NCBI RefSeq assembly: GCF_037975245.1
Contig: NC_092583.1
Span: 12,505,264 to 12,569,263 of the forward strand
Source of the DNA: Apostichopus japonicus
Lineage: Eukaryota; Echinodermata; Holothuroidea; Aspidochirotida; Stichopodidae
Length of the DNA: 64,000 nucleotides
Reading direction: 5' to 3'
Below, piece by piece: positions 48,301-63,300 of the stretch (position 1 is its first letter; each line of letters starts with the position of its first letter). The notes below the pieces were generated by a model, which was not told the DNA's origin, did not search any database, and saw only the letters and a list, made by a program, of their open reading frames with translations. Position numbers and translations under genes: made by a program.

Positions 48301-51300
48301 TCAATAGTATTCTCGAAATGGTTGAAGTTTGTTTCTAACCATTAATTGTTGTTGGTTCAGGGAAAGGTGACAATATTCAATTGCTTTAAAATTTAAAGTT
48401 CACCAAAAACAAAAAATTCTTTTGATAATTTTGCTGAATCATTAGTAATTTATCCTATTCGAGCCATTAAAACTTTTGAAGGCAGAAAGGTTTTTTTTTT
48501 TCAAGTTTTTTTGTTGTTATTGGTATTACTATACAGTGTGTACAGTATGTATGTATTTTTGATCCTCCTGGCTAGCAGGAACTGGCGAAGAAGACTCATT
48601 GTCTTATCAAAGCCACAAGCTGACCGAGGTCAGTCTCTTAGATTCATATTTAACATCCATGATTATGAATTGTCAATTTCCAACAACTCTGTAACTGTGT
48701 AAAAGTAAGTTGCCCTGACGTTTCGTTCCTAGCAGGAACTTCTTTGACAGAGGCTAAATGACATATACTCTGTAACTGGATGACATACATTAATCTTGGA
48801 GTGACTCGAACTGGGGACCTTACGATTGGAAGGCACCGGCGTTAACCACTGAGCTAACACTCCTAATTACATAATTTACAATTTTGATATTTAAAAACAA
48901 TCGATTCATTTTCAGTCTGACAATTCCTATTCTTCCGAGATTTATTGCTGTCAATATCTTTTGGAAGTATTGATTTTCAAGTTAAGCTAAAGCATTACAG
49001 GTGTCGACCATGCAGCTGTTTCGATGTAGAAGCTCATCACCGACTGACACAGAGATTGACTGGTTTTAGAATTATGTGCTTTGTAGTTTTGAATATGTCA
49101 TACTTTTTAGGCCTTGGTAAAAAAGTGTTCAGTGAAGTGCTTTCACTGAGTGGTACACATAATTCAGTACCTTGTCAACATATTGGATGCTAAAGTATTG
49201 GCATGTAAATGTTTGCAAGGCAACTTTGATTGCTGTTAAACTTGTTGAAGTCTTTAATTCTTTTTTTCTTTTTTACTAGGGGTGAAAATTTCTCCAAAAA
49301 GATTTTATAATTTCGTTGATACAGGTCTCACACTGTTCGAGTGTAAGCACGACTGCAGTGTTATTTTCTAGTTTAATGCTGTATTTATGGATGGAAATGC
49401 TCGCACAATAAATTGGCCCTAGATGTAACTGATGCATTTTTTTAAATGAACTTAATGTGGGCCTTGCTTAAATTGTCAAACTGCATGTTTATACATGGGC
49501 CCCGTTTTTATGTTTACCTTGGTTCTAGGTACTACTTGTCATATTAATACTGGATCGTTAATGGTGTAACTGCATACAGAGAATGTTTTACCCCACATGA
49601 CTATTAATGTAATGACAGTACATTGAGAGAGCTATGTTTTAAATGATTCAGTGATGTGCATATGATTCTAAAGGTAGGAGAGGTGCCAAATTCCAAGGTA
49701 TAATGAACTTTTATGGACTTACGGAAGGGCTGTAGGTGGATCAAAAATACGACCAATGGTGTGCCTGTGGATTTGACTCCCATGTGGGAAGGTGGGGGGG
49801 GGGGGCTGGGGCTCCTCCACAAATAAAAAGAACTGAAAGTTTAGACATCACATGGTTGGACTTTGATGCATATTTAGACTATAAATGAGGTCCATAATGA
49901 GGTTTTAATGCAAAATTTTGAACAAATCCCCCAAAATGAGAAGGGTTTGTTTTATGACTGGTGATGGTGGGGAGGGGGCCATCTCCCAACCACCACCCCT
50001 TGTGCCACCACTGTTTAGATTTGTTGACAATTCTCTTACCAAATCCTGACCAATTTTGGTGGACATTTACCATTTCAAAGGTAGAGTATGATTATTGCTA
50101 ATATTAGTAAATTCATAACAAATTTAACACAAACTGCAGCATTTACTAAACTCTGTATAATAAATGGGGGGGGGACATCATGGCCAAGCATAAGACCTCA
50201 AGACCTTCACAAGCCATACTTTGTAGAAAGCCGTCACGTTGAACGTATCAACAAATTCATTCTCTTTCTTTTCAAACTACAATCTGTGGGACCTAATCGG
50301 CATGCCATGCCATGCATGACAGGGAAAAACTAACTACGTGTTCATAGCCTTCGATCTCAACCTTGTCATCAAAAACCTACTGTAAATCCTAGAAGGTTAA
50401 TCCTTAATATCCACAGAAAGTAGAAAGGAAAATCCTTACAAAATACCTCTTTCTCTTGTTGTTTTTCGTTTGCAATTCGTACTATCCAGTGGAGGTTAAG
50501 ATACTCCCCTTCTTTCAAGAAGGTGTATTACAGATTATACAAAAGCTTTATAACCGAGGCTAAATCATTTTCTGAGAGCTTTTAAACTTTCTATCGTAGG
50601 ACTTCTAATAGCTTTAAATACTTGAAAGGAGAGTACACAAGTTTCCTTGGCCTAGAAAGGCTGGGAAAAGTCCTTGAATAATGCAAATTGTTACCATTTA
50701 TTGTACTGTTTTTACACAAATCTGCTTCCTTATGATAGTATATGTAGTTTAGTACAGTTTAAAAATGTTCCATTGTTTCATACAAAAATAAATTTGTTTT
50801 CGTGAGTTTATTTCCATGAAAAGGTAGCTTTGTTGCATTGATTTTTGAAATCTTTAGTGAGTAATTTAATAGATCTGGCAAATTTCCATGCAAAATTGGC
50901 AAAGTGCTATTATGGATCTCTTGAATACTGTAATTTTCATAGTTTCAGGAACTATAGCTGTGAGATGGATGATATCAGGAACATCCTGTTAAGAACAATA
51001 CCTATAAAGCACAATACCATAACAAAAAAGAGGTGTCATCAATATGTCAACCGCTCGCAACAAAGCACTACAAATACAAGGAGGCAACCTAACTTGACCC
51101 CTTGGATGGACACTTTTCAATAGAAGTTTTCTTGACAATACCATGAATTGCTTAACTTCTGTTGGTATAACCGTTGCCCAGATTACAAATATTTGTCATT
51201 TTCATTTTGTTTATTGTTAAGCTGATGATGTAATACTGTATCTTGGGGATTTTTTTTATTTCGGCCGGTATTATTTCCACCAACTAGTCCATTGTCATGG

Positions 51301-54300
51301 ACATGTCAGAAGAGGGCAAAATTGGGGTTATTTTGGGGTTACCGATTGGATAAGGTAGTTTGTTATTCAAGTCAAATTTATAATATTATGAAGACCTAGC
51401 TTCACAGTTTACAAACACTTTTAAAGCATTTTTCTCTCATTATTTTTTTTTTTGGGGGGGGGCTATAATAATTTAATAACATAACAATAACTGAATAATT
51501 TACAGGTACAGAATCTCTATAGGAAAGTATTTTTCGTTTCGTTCATTTCTGCCATTAAATCACGATCATATACATTTGTTCATACATAGTTATATCAATG
51601 AGGCAGCGGGACCAAAATTAAGATAACTCTTTGATTCTGGTCTCTTACAAAGTAAAACGAGAAAATTAAATTATACATAGAGAAAATAAAACATCAAGTA
51701 CACATAGAGAAAAAAACACATAGGGGTAAAACAGAACTGGGGAAGGAAACGATAATACAACGCTCATAATAAGGCATAACTCTACAGAAATTATTTTTTC
51801 AGTAGATCCTTATAAAGATATCTTTTAATAAGATGACAAGTACAAGCATATTTTTCCCAGCAAACCAAAAACTGGAAATCAATACTGAAGTTGAAAAAGA
51901 ATCAAACAACATAGAATTTTGCAAAGTATTCAAAATTATGAATTTTTTTAAAGAAATTTGAAGTAAAAAACTCTTCAGTTTTGGGAATGCTATAAATAGA
52001 TGATGACCACTTTAAAAAGGAATTTTATTTTCTCATACACAAAAGGGAAAACCACAAGTACTCCCTGGGGATTTGGTGAAAAGATATTATCGGTTGTTTG
52101 CAAATTAAACACTGTGTGGTATAAATGCAGTGTATTCTATATTGTTCCTTTTTGTCTTTTATAACATGACAAAAATTTAGAAATGGAAAGAAAAAAATTG
52201 GCCAATACTTCTTGCGGTTTATGATATGACGTCCTCAGACTGTTAGTTTTATCAGTCTTTCATGCAAGAGTTGTTTTCTGAGTCTATAGGGTGTGTATAC
52301 AGAACAATACCCTACATTAGGAATGATATATGCCTTAAGTGTGATCCTTTTGTGAATTTGCGATTTGAGGGTTTGACTTAATACACGGATGGGTGCCATA
52401 GACGCCGATCATCCAAGCGAGAAACTGTCACGAGGAGGAGGTTGGCGTGGTGTCCAATGCAAATATTGATACAGTTACTCAGGCCAACGCAAATTATCTG
52501 CCAATCAAGATCTTTCTATATTTCTTGTCTCGAGAAGCACAAAGAAAAGACCTTTTTAAATTATTAGATAAAGACTTCGATGAACAATATGTCATTAGAA
52601 ATTAGCTGCATGTGATAGATTCTTCTGGTAGTCTGATTGAAAATTTGAAAAAGTATAGATTAGCATTAGCATGTGTAGTAATCACACATCCCCTCTCCCC
52701 CTCCTCCTTCTTCCCCCTCCTCCCCCCTCCAAACATTCACTTACTTTGAGCTGTGATTTTTTTTGGGCAATTTGGTATTTAGCATTAGTTTTTCATGTAG
52801 TAAATGTAATAACAGTGTAGTTATGTAGAAAACACACATCCCCTCCACAGTCCCCTCCAAGCTTTCACATACAATGAGCTTTATTCTTCTTTTTGCAATT
52901 TGGCAATTTTTCAACTTCATTCACCGTGGCTGATGATGTTATGTATTATCAAAGTAAATTTCTTTTTCTTGATATTTCATTATTGTCACTTCTCATAAAA
53001 TTCCTTTCAAACCCAATTACTGAATGATATGACCTGTACCCATATTGAAATGAAAGACTCCAGCTATTCATTTCAGTAAGAAATGCTGAGTTAGAACATG
53101 AAATAAATAGTTTATTATATGACACGCCATCAGGAGGATCGGCAGACGGTTAGGTCTGCTTCCAGCGATATTTGGGAACATTCGTCTGTCAGGAGGTACA
53201 CTCTTACCCATCTGATGGAGATATTTTAAAGGGGCAGTGTTTGCCCATAATCATCACATTGATATATATTAGCAAAATGTGCTTCTGTTGACTACCTATT
53301 CCTGGGGGGGGGGAAGTACTTAACCAAACTAAATCTCATGTTAGTTTGATATGGCTTTCAGTTTCATTACCAATGACATCTAATTGAGATATAAATTCCC
53401 TGTGGCATATTCTATATAACGTCCCTCTGGGTATATTATTCAGTGTACAGTAGATACAGGTTGATATGCATGGGCAAGCAGTTGTCATGGGTAGAGGTTA
53501 CCCATGGGTAAACAGCAACAAAAACCTGCTACACATGTGTGGGCTATGATAACAAAGACTTTGTGTGCATGAACAAGACTTGATCAATTTGTCCATAAAA
53601 AAAACAATGTAAATAATCCCTCATCGCCATGGAAATTTTAATACATTCCCAACAAATGACTAATATTCTGCTGTATATTGAAATAAATTCTTTGGCCAGT
53701 TTTAACTCACTTGTCAGCCAAGATGGTTAACTTTTTGATGAAAAAATTGGCAATTGGGTTAAACAATTAAGCTGAATGTATTAATATTTACACCCACAGA
53801 AATGTGACATGTTTGTAACAAAATATCTTTACACGTTGGTCATAATGGCAAATAGTTCTTTAATTGATCAAAAATCGTCACTTTCAAGGGAAATCCCAGC
53901 AAAAAATCCCCTCTATTGCCTACTTTCCTTTTTATCTTGTTTGTACTAACGTGACTGTCTACTATCTTGCATCATCAGTGCATAATATATCTAGTATCCC
54001 ATCACAGAATGCTGGTCATATAATGAGATTGCATAATATACATATAATTGCATAATATACATTGCGTAATATAATATACATAATAATATGCATAATATTC
54101 ATATAATACATATATAATACATAATAATATGCATAATATATATATAATACATATAATAGACATAATAATATGCATAATATACATATGATACATATAATAT
54201 ACAAGTCCAAAGAGGTACATTGCAATTTTGTATACACCAGGAACCATAGTATATAGCAGAAGACATTTTGTGATAAATTTACCCCTTTTCATGTATCCAC

Positions 54301-57300
54301 CTAACACGTATCTGGCTACATGTAATAAACTGTTTATTTCATGTTCTAACTTTAGCAGTACTTTCTGAAATTGAAAAGCTGGAGTCTTCATTTAAGTATG
54401 GGTCATGTCATTAGTGTTGGGTTTGAAAGGAATTTTATTAGAAGCGACAATAATAAAATAAAATTAACTTTGATAATTAAAGCTAAGGTGTTACGTACGA
54501 CACCAGTGGTATCTACAATAAGTTCAGAGATAGGTCAAGAAACCGAGGAAAACAAGTGAAATAGATTGGTGGGAAAGTTCTGCAAATAAATAAAAAACAC
54601 CTGTTTCCTTTTCTTCTTTTTCATTTCTGTTATTCAAATTAAATTGGGTGAATATTTAAACTTCATCCTGTTGATTGTAAGACTTAACAGAGATCTTCAA
54701 GTGGTTATTTTATTGTGGGATTTTTATTGAAAATTGTTCTAGGAAAATGGAGACAACTTGATCTGTATACCTAGCATATTTTCGTCACTGCTATGATGGC
54801 CTGAGTTTAACCCCTTGTTTTTTCCTATGATTTGTATGAAGTTGGGGTGTAAAACAATTTTTAGTACTTATTGAATCGCTTTGTAAAGAGGTCATCAGTT
54901 GTACAGAGTTCATCAGTTTATTGTCTGACTTCCCTATGCACTGCATTTCTGTAGTATTTAATCATAAGATATGAAGAAAAGCTAAATAAAAGTTAACTGA
55001 ATTGGTTGTTCCTATGATATGAGCTAGCTTTAATACATAGCTATATGGTATATATGCATTACAAACTAATTGTACTGTCAATATCATCTGTGGTGTACCA
55101 TGTGTATATATGTACAGTGTGTTAGTTAACCTTCTTTTTCCATTTTATATGAACCATGTGCATATTTCATATCCATGGCAACCTAATTTTCCTCTGAATT
55201 TACCACTGTATGTACAGTAGTTCATCGTACCTATGTGCATCATTAAAAAGCAAATTTTGAACCATACTTAATTTGCTTTGGTTGTAATGTAAAATATGAA
55301 CTTTTTTTTCATTGCTATTCTTTTGTCCAAGGCATCAATACTGTACAACAAATATAGTATACAGTGTGTCAACCTGGATATCTATTCAATTTTGAATATA
55401 TATAGTGGTCTCTGACATATGCATTGATCGGCTGGTTTACTTATAATATACTTATTATATATATAGTGTACGGTATCCATGACAACACATTAAAATCCAG
55501 GGAAGTCATATTCTAGATGATATTATGAAAGATATACATTAAGTATTGATGGATACTGGATAATATTTGCACTTGTTATAATGTCGGTAAAATTGTCACC
55601 TTTAAATTCAGCATACTGTCCTCAGGGATGGGGGAACATGGGAGGGGGGGGATCATAGGGGAAACATGGGTAAAGTATAGGCAATGGGTGTACAAGTATT
55701 CATTTTTACAAGTATGCCTGTACATAATTGTTGCTTTATTTCTCTGTTCAACTTGTTTCTTTGCCAATTATTTATTTGTGATCTTTCCCTCTTTTTCAAA
55801 TACTTTCTATTTCTTACCCCCATTTTTCTTGTTTTTGCATTGCCGTTGTCATTTTGTCTCTTATATTTAAAAATGATATCGTTCCTTGCTTTGTTCTTTA
55901 CAGTCTCCGGTCAGACTTGCTCAGTCGATGAGTTTCAATGTACCAACGGCTACTGTATACCACGACAATGGGCCTGTAACATGCAGTACGACTGTCTAGA
56001 TAACAGTGATGAATCCCCGCTCAACAACTGTGGTATGTCAATGTATTCAATTGATGCAATTTGGGCAATTTTATCAGACGGCGCAGTTTGTTGGTCGCCA
56101 CTCCAATAAACTGAACTTTCTTTAATATATAAAATGTGTCCCATCCAGTAAAGTGTACAACACATGGTATAACAGGAAATATCTCGATCAGTGTTCAAAG
56201 TTTGTGTAGGAGTTTTGACAGCTCTGAATTTTGTCTCTTGTAAAGTAGTATGACCATCCTGTGTACCAAAGCCTCTATACATTCATCTTTGGAATTGTAT
56301 TTACGGCAATATGACTATTTTTGTATAGGTTTCACACAACAATTAATTTGAGTTCCCATTGAGTTACACACTAAACTCTTCACTTTCCAAGGCCGCTAGA
56401 GCATAGATAGAAGTTTCAACGCACATGTCCTACCCACCATATGATAGCTATGATGTCTTGGGCTATCACAGCACATTCAACTTTTGCCACCATGACCATT
56501 TAAATTTTGAGCTAGAAGAGCTCAATGTTTAGCATGGTGCTCCCCTTCCCATCTGCCAGCTGTTGCTACGGGATCTTCTTGTTTCACGGAAGATTTTGTA
56601 AAATACCTTAAATCACCTTCAATCCTCCAGATTGTTAGACAGACCATCAGTAGTTTATTTCATCCTCTTCAAAATCCAAGCATCAAAAGGAATGATGATG
56701 ATTCAGAAAATGCCATAAATAGTTAATACAGTAGGTCACTTTCATTTCTGACAACAGTTAACCTCTCAGGCGGACGTGCACTACTCTAATTGTGGCGTAA
56801 TACCCTATAGCACTTTGGGACGCGATGCTACATAAATGATTCCCTGCAGTTCTTCGGTCGACAAGAGAATATTTAAAAATGTATAGCAAAGTTTAACCTA
56901 TTAACCAATAGACACTGACTTTAAATTAAATATGATAAACTACTTGTAATAAACATGTTCTCTAAAGAGATAAGAACTTTTTTGTTCTATTTGAATGATA
57001 TGTTTAAGTCATAATGACAGGTGGATGCTATTTTGTCAATGTGTGATGTCATAGTTTTCCCCAGGGGGTGAAATCTATTAAATCTCTTTTCATTGGTGAA
57101 AACAATTAATCCTTATTTCGCTTAAATTGGCTTATAAATGCTAGTATTAGGTATTAATGGTAGAAACTTCATCATTGTAGCAACAGTTAACATTAAACTT
57201 CAAGAACTAGGTTTTGAGCCACCCAGGAAAGAAATCCAGTATTTGGAACATATATCCTCTACCACAAAGTGCAAATTTTTATAGAATATTGTTACGTCAA

Positions 57301-60300
57301 CTTCAAGTTTACACATTAAAAATATGGTGGTGAATGGAGACCATACCCTTAGTGCTGGGTGTTCTTTGACCTCTGACTGGTGTCCCCTCGGCTATAGGAA
57401 ATCAGGTTCAACTCCAGGCTGGATAGCACAATCGGTAGAGCTGCCAAGTCCTTGTATTCCTCAGGGGGCCTGGTTTAAATCGGTGCTCTATAGCCAAAGA
57501 ACATTCAGATTTACTTCTCTCCTGGCTTATCTGTCTCCTCACAACCTTAGCACTCTCGTTCTACCATGCCTAGAATGAACTGGTATGCTTTTAACAATGT
57601 GCGCCCTCTATGACCGGCTCCTGCGGTCAATGCCTTCAATTCTCATTCTACCATCCAAAGTACCGTAAGCTCCTCACTCATAAAAATTGAGTAAATTTAG
57701 TTAATTAAAATTTAGTTAGTATTTCCAGATTTGTCTTTGTTTCCCTTTTGTAAAATTTTATAATCATTTATACTTATAATCATAAAGTTGACGATTGTAA
57801 GTTTTTATTTTATTTTTTTAAACTTTTCTTTAAAAACCATATAAATGACCTTGCTGTTTGATATTTTGCTGTCAATTTGCAGATCCCAGTCCCTGCTTAG
57901 CAGGCTTCTTTACCTGCACAGTAGCCCGTCCAAACGAAAACAGATGTATCCCACAGAGTAAGGTGTGTGACGGCGTCAGCGATTGCGAAAAAGCTGAAGA
58001 CGAACAGCAGAATTGCAGTGAGTAGTATTTTAGATGATAAACCCCTGATGTGCAATTTAAGTAAGTGGGCCTGGCGGTTCGATCCTAGCAGGATCTTCTT
58101 CAGAGGCCCACTTACTTTAATACATTCTCTAAATTACACAGGCTCTTTAGTGGATATTGCAGTTGGCCAACAGTTTTTATTTTATTTTGAAAAACATTTA
58201 TGGCGGAGGGCAGGGAGATAGAATGGCAAAGTGATTTAATAAAAAAAAATTAAAATGTAGCAGCGAATGAACCAGTTAAAGGCATTGAAGGCACGCCCAA
58301 AACCCTGTGCGGCCATCTGAAAAAATGAACTTTCTGTTGCTTGCAAGTGACGTTTTGTTCGTGTCGCTACAAAATGCAGACAGTGATGAAACGTGATACC
58401 TTGTTATCTTTAGCTGGACCTGAGATGTCCATCGCTGTATCGTTTATACATTGTGCTGTGGGTATTGACCGCAGCTGTATGTACTGACTGTACACTAGAC
58501 TTCACACCCTTTAACTTGTGAGGTGGCCAAGGTTGAGGGGGGTGGACTGGGGTGGGAGGTGGAAGAAAGGGTATCAATCTGGTCATATTTCCAGCTTCAC
58601 CTCAAAACTACAGATAAATTGGGCATTATTTACACTGTCTGTGCTTGTGTTGTGTAGCAGGTTTGAGGTAACTTGTGAAGTTTAACTTTTTTGCAAAATT
58701 TTGAGAATGTTATCAAGTATGTATGTAAATATGTGCAAAGAAACTTTCTCCATTTTTTGGTGTGCTAGTTGGTAATTTTGTGTAACGTTTTTTGACTATA
58801 TCACACCAGACACACTATTTCTCTGGTAGTCAGGTTAATACTGCCAGGTGTGAAATTCAGAATGACAGAGACATCGCTGTATTGCATAGCAAAGAATTTC
58901 AGGCATGTCCACTTGATATTTTATCACACCTTTGGTTTGTGTAGCCTCCAGTCTAAGTAAAAATTACTTTCATGATTTGCGGATTTTTTCATTGAACTTT
59001 ATCATCGCGACACTCCCATTAAAGTTCCCCTTCTCTCCTATATTCTGGTGGAAGATGGCGTAATACTTGTATTGTTTGAGATATAAATATATATATATAT
59101 ATATATTTACATATATATATATATATATTGTATATATTTACAGTACATATATTTATTTACATATATATATATTTACATATATACAGTATATATAAAGGCT
59201 GGAAGAGTTTTTCACTGTTCTAAATTTTCCAACTCATTACGTTTTCATTTGCCTTTGTCGTTTACCTCCATTTCATTAACAAAAGTCTGTTTAAAGTATC
59301 TCTCTGAAGATCCGGCTTTAAGAATCACAAATGACTTTGAGTTGGTTAGAATCATGTTTGATCTCTAGAGTAAGGCAAATATGTCACCAAAAACAAAACT
59401 AGTATTGTTCGATACAGGTGACAAACTCCTACAGTGGAATGACGACCTTCCTTACCGGTTTTGAACCTCTGGACATATAATCAGCATCCATAACCTAGTG
59501 GTTAGGGTGTCCACATATAAAGCGGGAGGCCTGGGTTTGAATCCAGGCTGGAAGTTTTTTCACTGTTCTAAATTTTCCAACTCATTACGTTTTCAATTAT
59601 ATATAAATACCTCTAGTTAAAACCCCAATCTTGATGTTTCATCCCAGAGAGATCAAGATATGGTTCATTCATTCATTGAATATAATAATCTATTCTGACT
59701 GGTTGTTCTTTGTAGTTAGAATTTCATCGAAAAATGCACGCACGCCTTTCTGCAGAAATATATAATTTTTCCTCTGAGGATCGATGATTTTGAAAATTAT
59801 AATGAAGGAAAGAAAACAAAGACATTTTCATTATCAGTTGCCCTGACGGCATCACTCACGCTGCTGACATTGTCATCAGATCTATGCATTTACGACGTAC
59901 CGCCAAATTTTAAAAAAAAAAGAGAGAGAGATGTTACAATTTCACGATGCAAAATGCTATGAAACTTGTGATTTTTTTTTTGATTTTTTTTTGTTAGTCG
60001 TGAAAAAATTTTAGCAATTTTTGCTAAACAATCAGTTGCAGCCACCAGATTGTACTTTTAAGGAACAAACTAATTATTGGCTAATGATTTATTGCCATAG
60101 GATTTTGAATGGTTCCAATTTTTTTCAAGGTGTCAAAGTAACATTTTCTTAGCTATTTATATATATGATCTTTTCCTGTTTTGTGCATAACTCTACAGCA
60201 TTGCTACAATGTGACCCTCACAGGGAGGTCAGATGTAACAATGGTCTATGCATCACCAGGCAACTATACTGTGACCATAACAATGACTGTGGTGATGGAT

Positions 60301-63300
60301 CTGATGAAGGTGCAATGTGTGGTAAGAAAATTAAAACAATTTCTCACTTAATTGGCTTTATAAAAGACATGTGATGGTATTGAAGGCTTGTAAGATAAAC
60401 ACAACAGTGTAAGGACAAAGTAGAAAATATGATGAGTAGTAGTAGTAGGAATGCAAGTAAGGCTGATCTAAGCGCAAGTAAGAGTACATAAAGGCGTTGA
60501 AGACTCGCCCAAACCGCGTGCTGCGCTCTGTAAAAGTTAACTTTCCCTTGCTTGCAAGTGAAGTTTTCTGCTTGTCGCTACAAAATGCAGACAGTAATGA
60601 AACGTGATACCTTGTTATCTTTAGCTGGACCTGAGGTGTCCATCGCTGTATTGTTTGTACACTGTGCTGTGGGTATTGACCGCAGCTGCATGTACTGACT
60701 GTACACTAGTGTCTAATGAACGAAGGTACAGTAGCAAGCTGTGTGCGCATTTTCTGGGATCGATGGTGGTGTCTAACACTTCTGTTACACCTCATTCGAA
60801 ACTAGGTCAGATTACCGGCATTAGACGTTTCTTTTTGCGCGAGTCTTCACACCCTTTACGGTCTTCAGTGTTTGTCCCTTGAAATTTGCTTCTTGAAATT
60901 TGCACATCGTAAAGCACATCCTGGAACATCATGACGCTCCTTATTATATCTACAGACACTATGGAGAATTCAGTCATAGAATTATTTTGTCTTTGTGAGG
61001 AGGGGGGAGGGATTTCTTTGAGGGTGGCATTAAAAATTTGCATTTTTGAGGTTTGAGAATGAGTTACCAGTATTAGACTTTCTAGCATAATTGGGGGTAG
61101 TACTCATGACCTTTTAATCCTGCACTAGTACAGTATTTCTGCTAGATTTCCAAATTGTCCCGAGCATGAGTAGGAGTTCAAGTACAGATCCGTTAAGGTG
61201 GATCTGAGTATGAGCAACTATATTCTAAAATTACGAATGAATATTTACGGACTTACTACAAATCCGCAAGAATTGACATCCATTTTGATTTGCTTTATCA
61301 CAAGAGAGACGTACGTGTGCACCATTCTCATGACAAACCCTGTACAGTGTAAAATTAAGAAAATGAAACATGTGTTGCGACAACTTTGCAAGAGGCTGAC
61401 TTAACAAATATTTATTTTTGTCTCATTTATTTGTTCAAATACAAGATATTGATAATTGTTGTAAAAGTGCGGTAGTGGCATAATTTACGTGCATGCCCAG
61501 CCATCATGAAAGCAACAACACATCTTCAGAAAACAAACTCATGCAATGCGAAGTGGCGTTTTATTTGAATTTTTTGTTTATTTAAATGTGATAGGATAAA
61601 ATATATCAGTCCTAGCATTTATTAGTGAAGCAGGTTTCATGCATTAATACTGCAATGGCACAAAAGCTACTCACCATTAGGGGGTGAGTGTTATATATTC
61701 ATATATTGGCATTTATAATATCACTATCGTTTGTATGCACACCATTATCAGATCATAAAAATCATAAAAAATCATAAAATGGTTAAAATCATCAAAAAGT
61801 CATTTAGTTGGTTACCATGGTTTTACCATTATTTTGGAAGGAAGAGGCAGAAAGTTGGATTCAACTCTCCAAAAATTATTGCAAAATTAAGAGTTCATAG
61901 AGATTTCAAATGTTAAGAAGTAACAGGCATTTTTCAAAATTTTAACATTTTCGTGAGTTAACGAGGGGGGGAGCTTTTATAGTGATTAGAAGGATGCAAA
62001 CGAACGTAAACTACTGCAATTTACTACTTTAATTATCTTGGAAGAGACGGATGCATAACGTATCAAAACTGTCATTTCGTCTTCTACGTGTACATTTCAG
62101 TTCTGTTGAACTTTTTAGCTACAACTTTTGATTAGTGAAAACGAACAGTCTTTACTGCAGTTTTGTCAAGTTTTGCAAATGTTGTGCAAACAATTAAAAT
62201 GAAATGCTGAAATCTGCTTTAAAATGAAGATGACTTTGAATCAGAACTATTGTTTTGATATATCAGTCCAACAAAAAAAGAAAGAATTCGAATGTTAGTT
62301 TTGTTCTTATAGGTCATCTATTTTTTTTTATTTTTTTATAAAGATATTCATCTTTAAAATAAAAACTAAATCGCTGGAGTGCTCAAAAAAAATTTGATGT
62401 TGTTAATGTCCGCTCCTCAATGCAGGCCTAAACGTCAATGTTAATCCATTGTTTTATAAACTCTTATAACTCATCATATGTCAAAACATATTCATTGAAA
62501 TTGATATGAAGAAAAACAGAGCACCTGTGGGTGACATACAATACTATATTTTCCTCGACAAATTTGCAATGCATTTGAAACATGTTATTTCAGGCGGCAA
62601 ATGTTTCATGATTTCCTGTTTAGTTAGACTAAGTATGCCAGCCACTTTGTTCAAAAGAGTCATTTCTTGAAAATTAAAAAATTATAGTATAGACATACCA
62701 CCCCGGATTGTTGTTTTATGTTAACGGTCTCTGACTTATTGAAATTTATTTTGTGCCTTAACTCATCCTTTCGTTTCATTTTAACAAGAAGTTTTGGTGG
62801 AAAGGTACACATGTTTTAAGGTATTCAGTGTAAAGGCCTTCAAATAGTCAAGCAATGGAAAGTTTTCAAAACTGCTTAACCGGAGGGTCGGAATTATTCT
62901 TGAATTGAGGAATGTCAAAAATAGACAAATAAATATCTCTGTGGCTAAGTACTAAAGATATCTTGCTAATACTGGATTTTCTAGCATATTTGGTCGTATT
63001 ATAAATGGTTATGTTCAACCCGGTGCATGAAATACAACAACTTTTACTGCGGTCACACTTCCTTTATTGAAATGTTTATATGAATGTAGTATATGAACTC
63101 AATTATTTTAACTTTATCACTTAAACTTTATTATTTAAATCAAGAGCACCCATGATTCATTGTTTTTTTTCTTGATACCTTAATTGTCTGATTCTTTCAG
63201 TCTATGAAGAATGCGATCCTTCCATCGAATTTACATGCGGAAACGGGAGGTGCATCTCGGAGCAACTTCTCTGCGACGGGGAGAATAATTGTCGAGACAA

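Noticed and set aside
54002-54391. 129-residue minus-strand frame rich in Tyr, Ile and Cys
   Set aside because: Its composition is dictated by the AT minisatellite at 54033-54202.
58058-58117. Calling a hammerhead ribozyme outright
   Set aside because: An extra base before stem II, no third stem loop, and a broken GAAAC in this copy. Kept only as a hypothesis in the findings.
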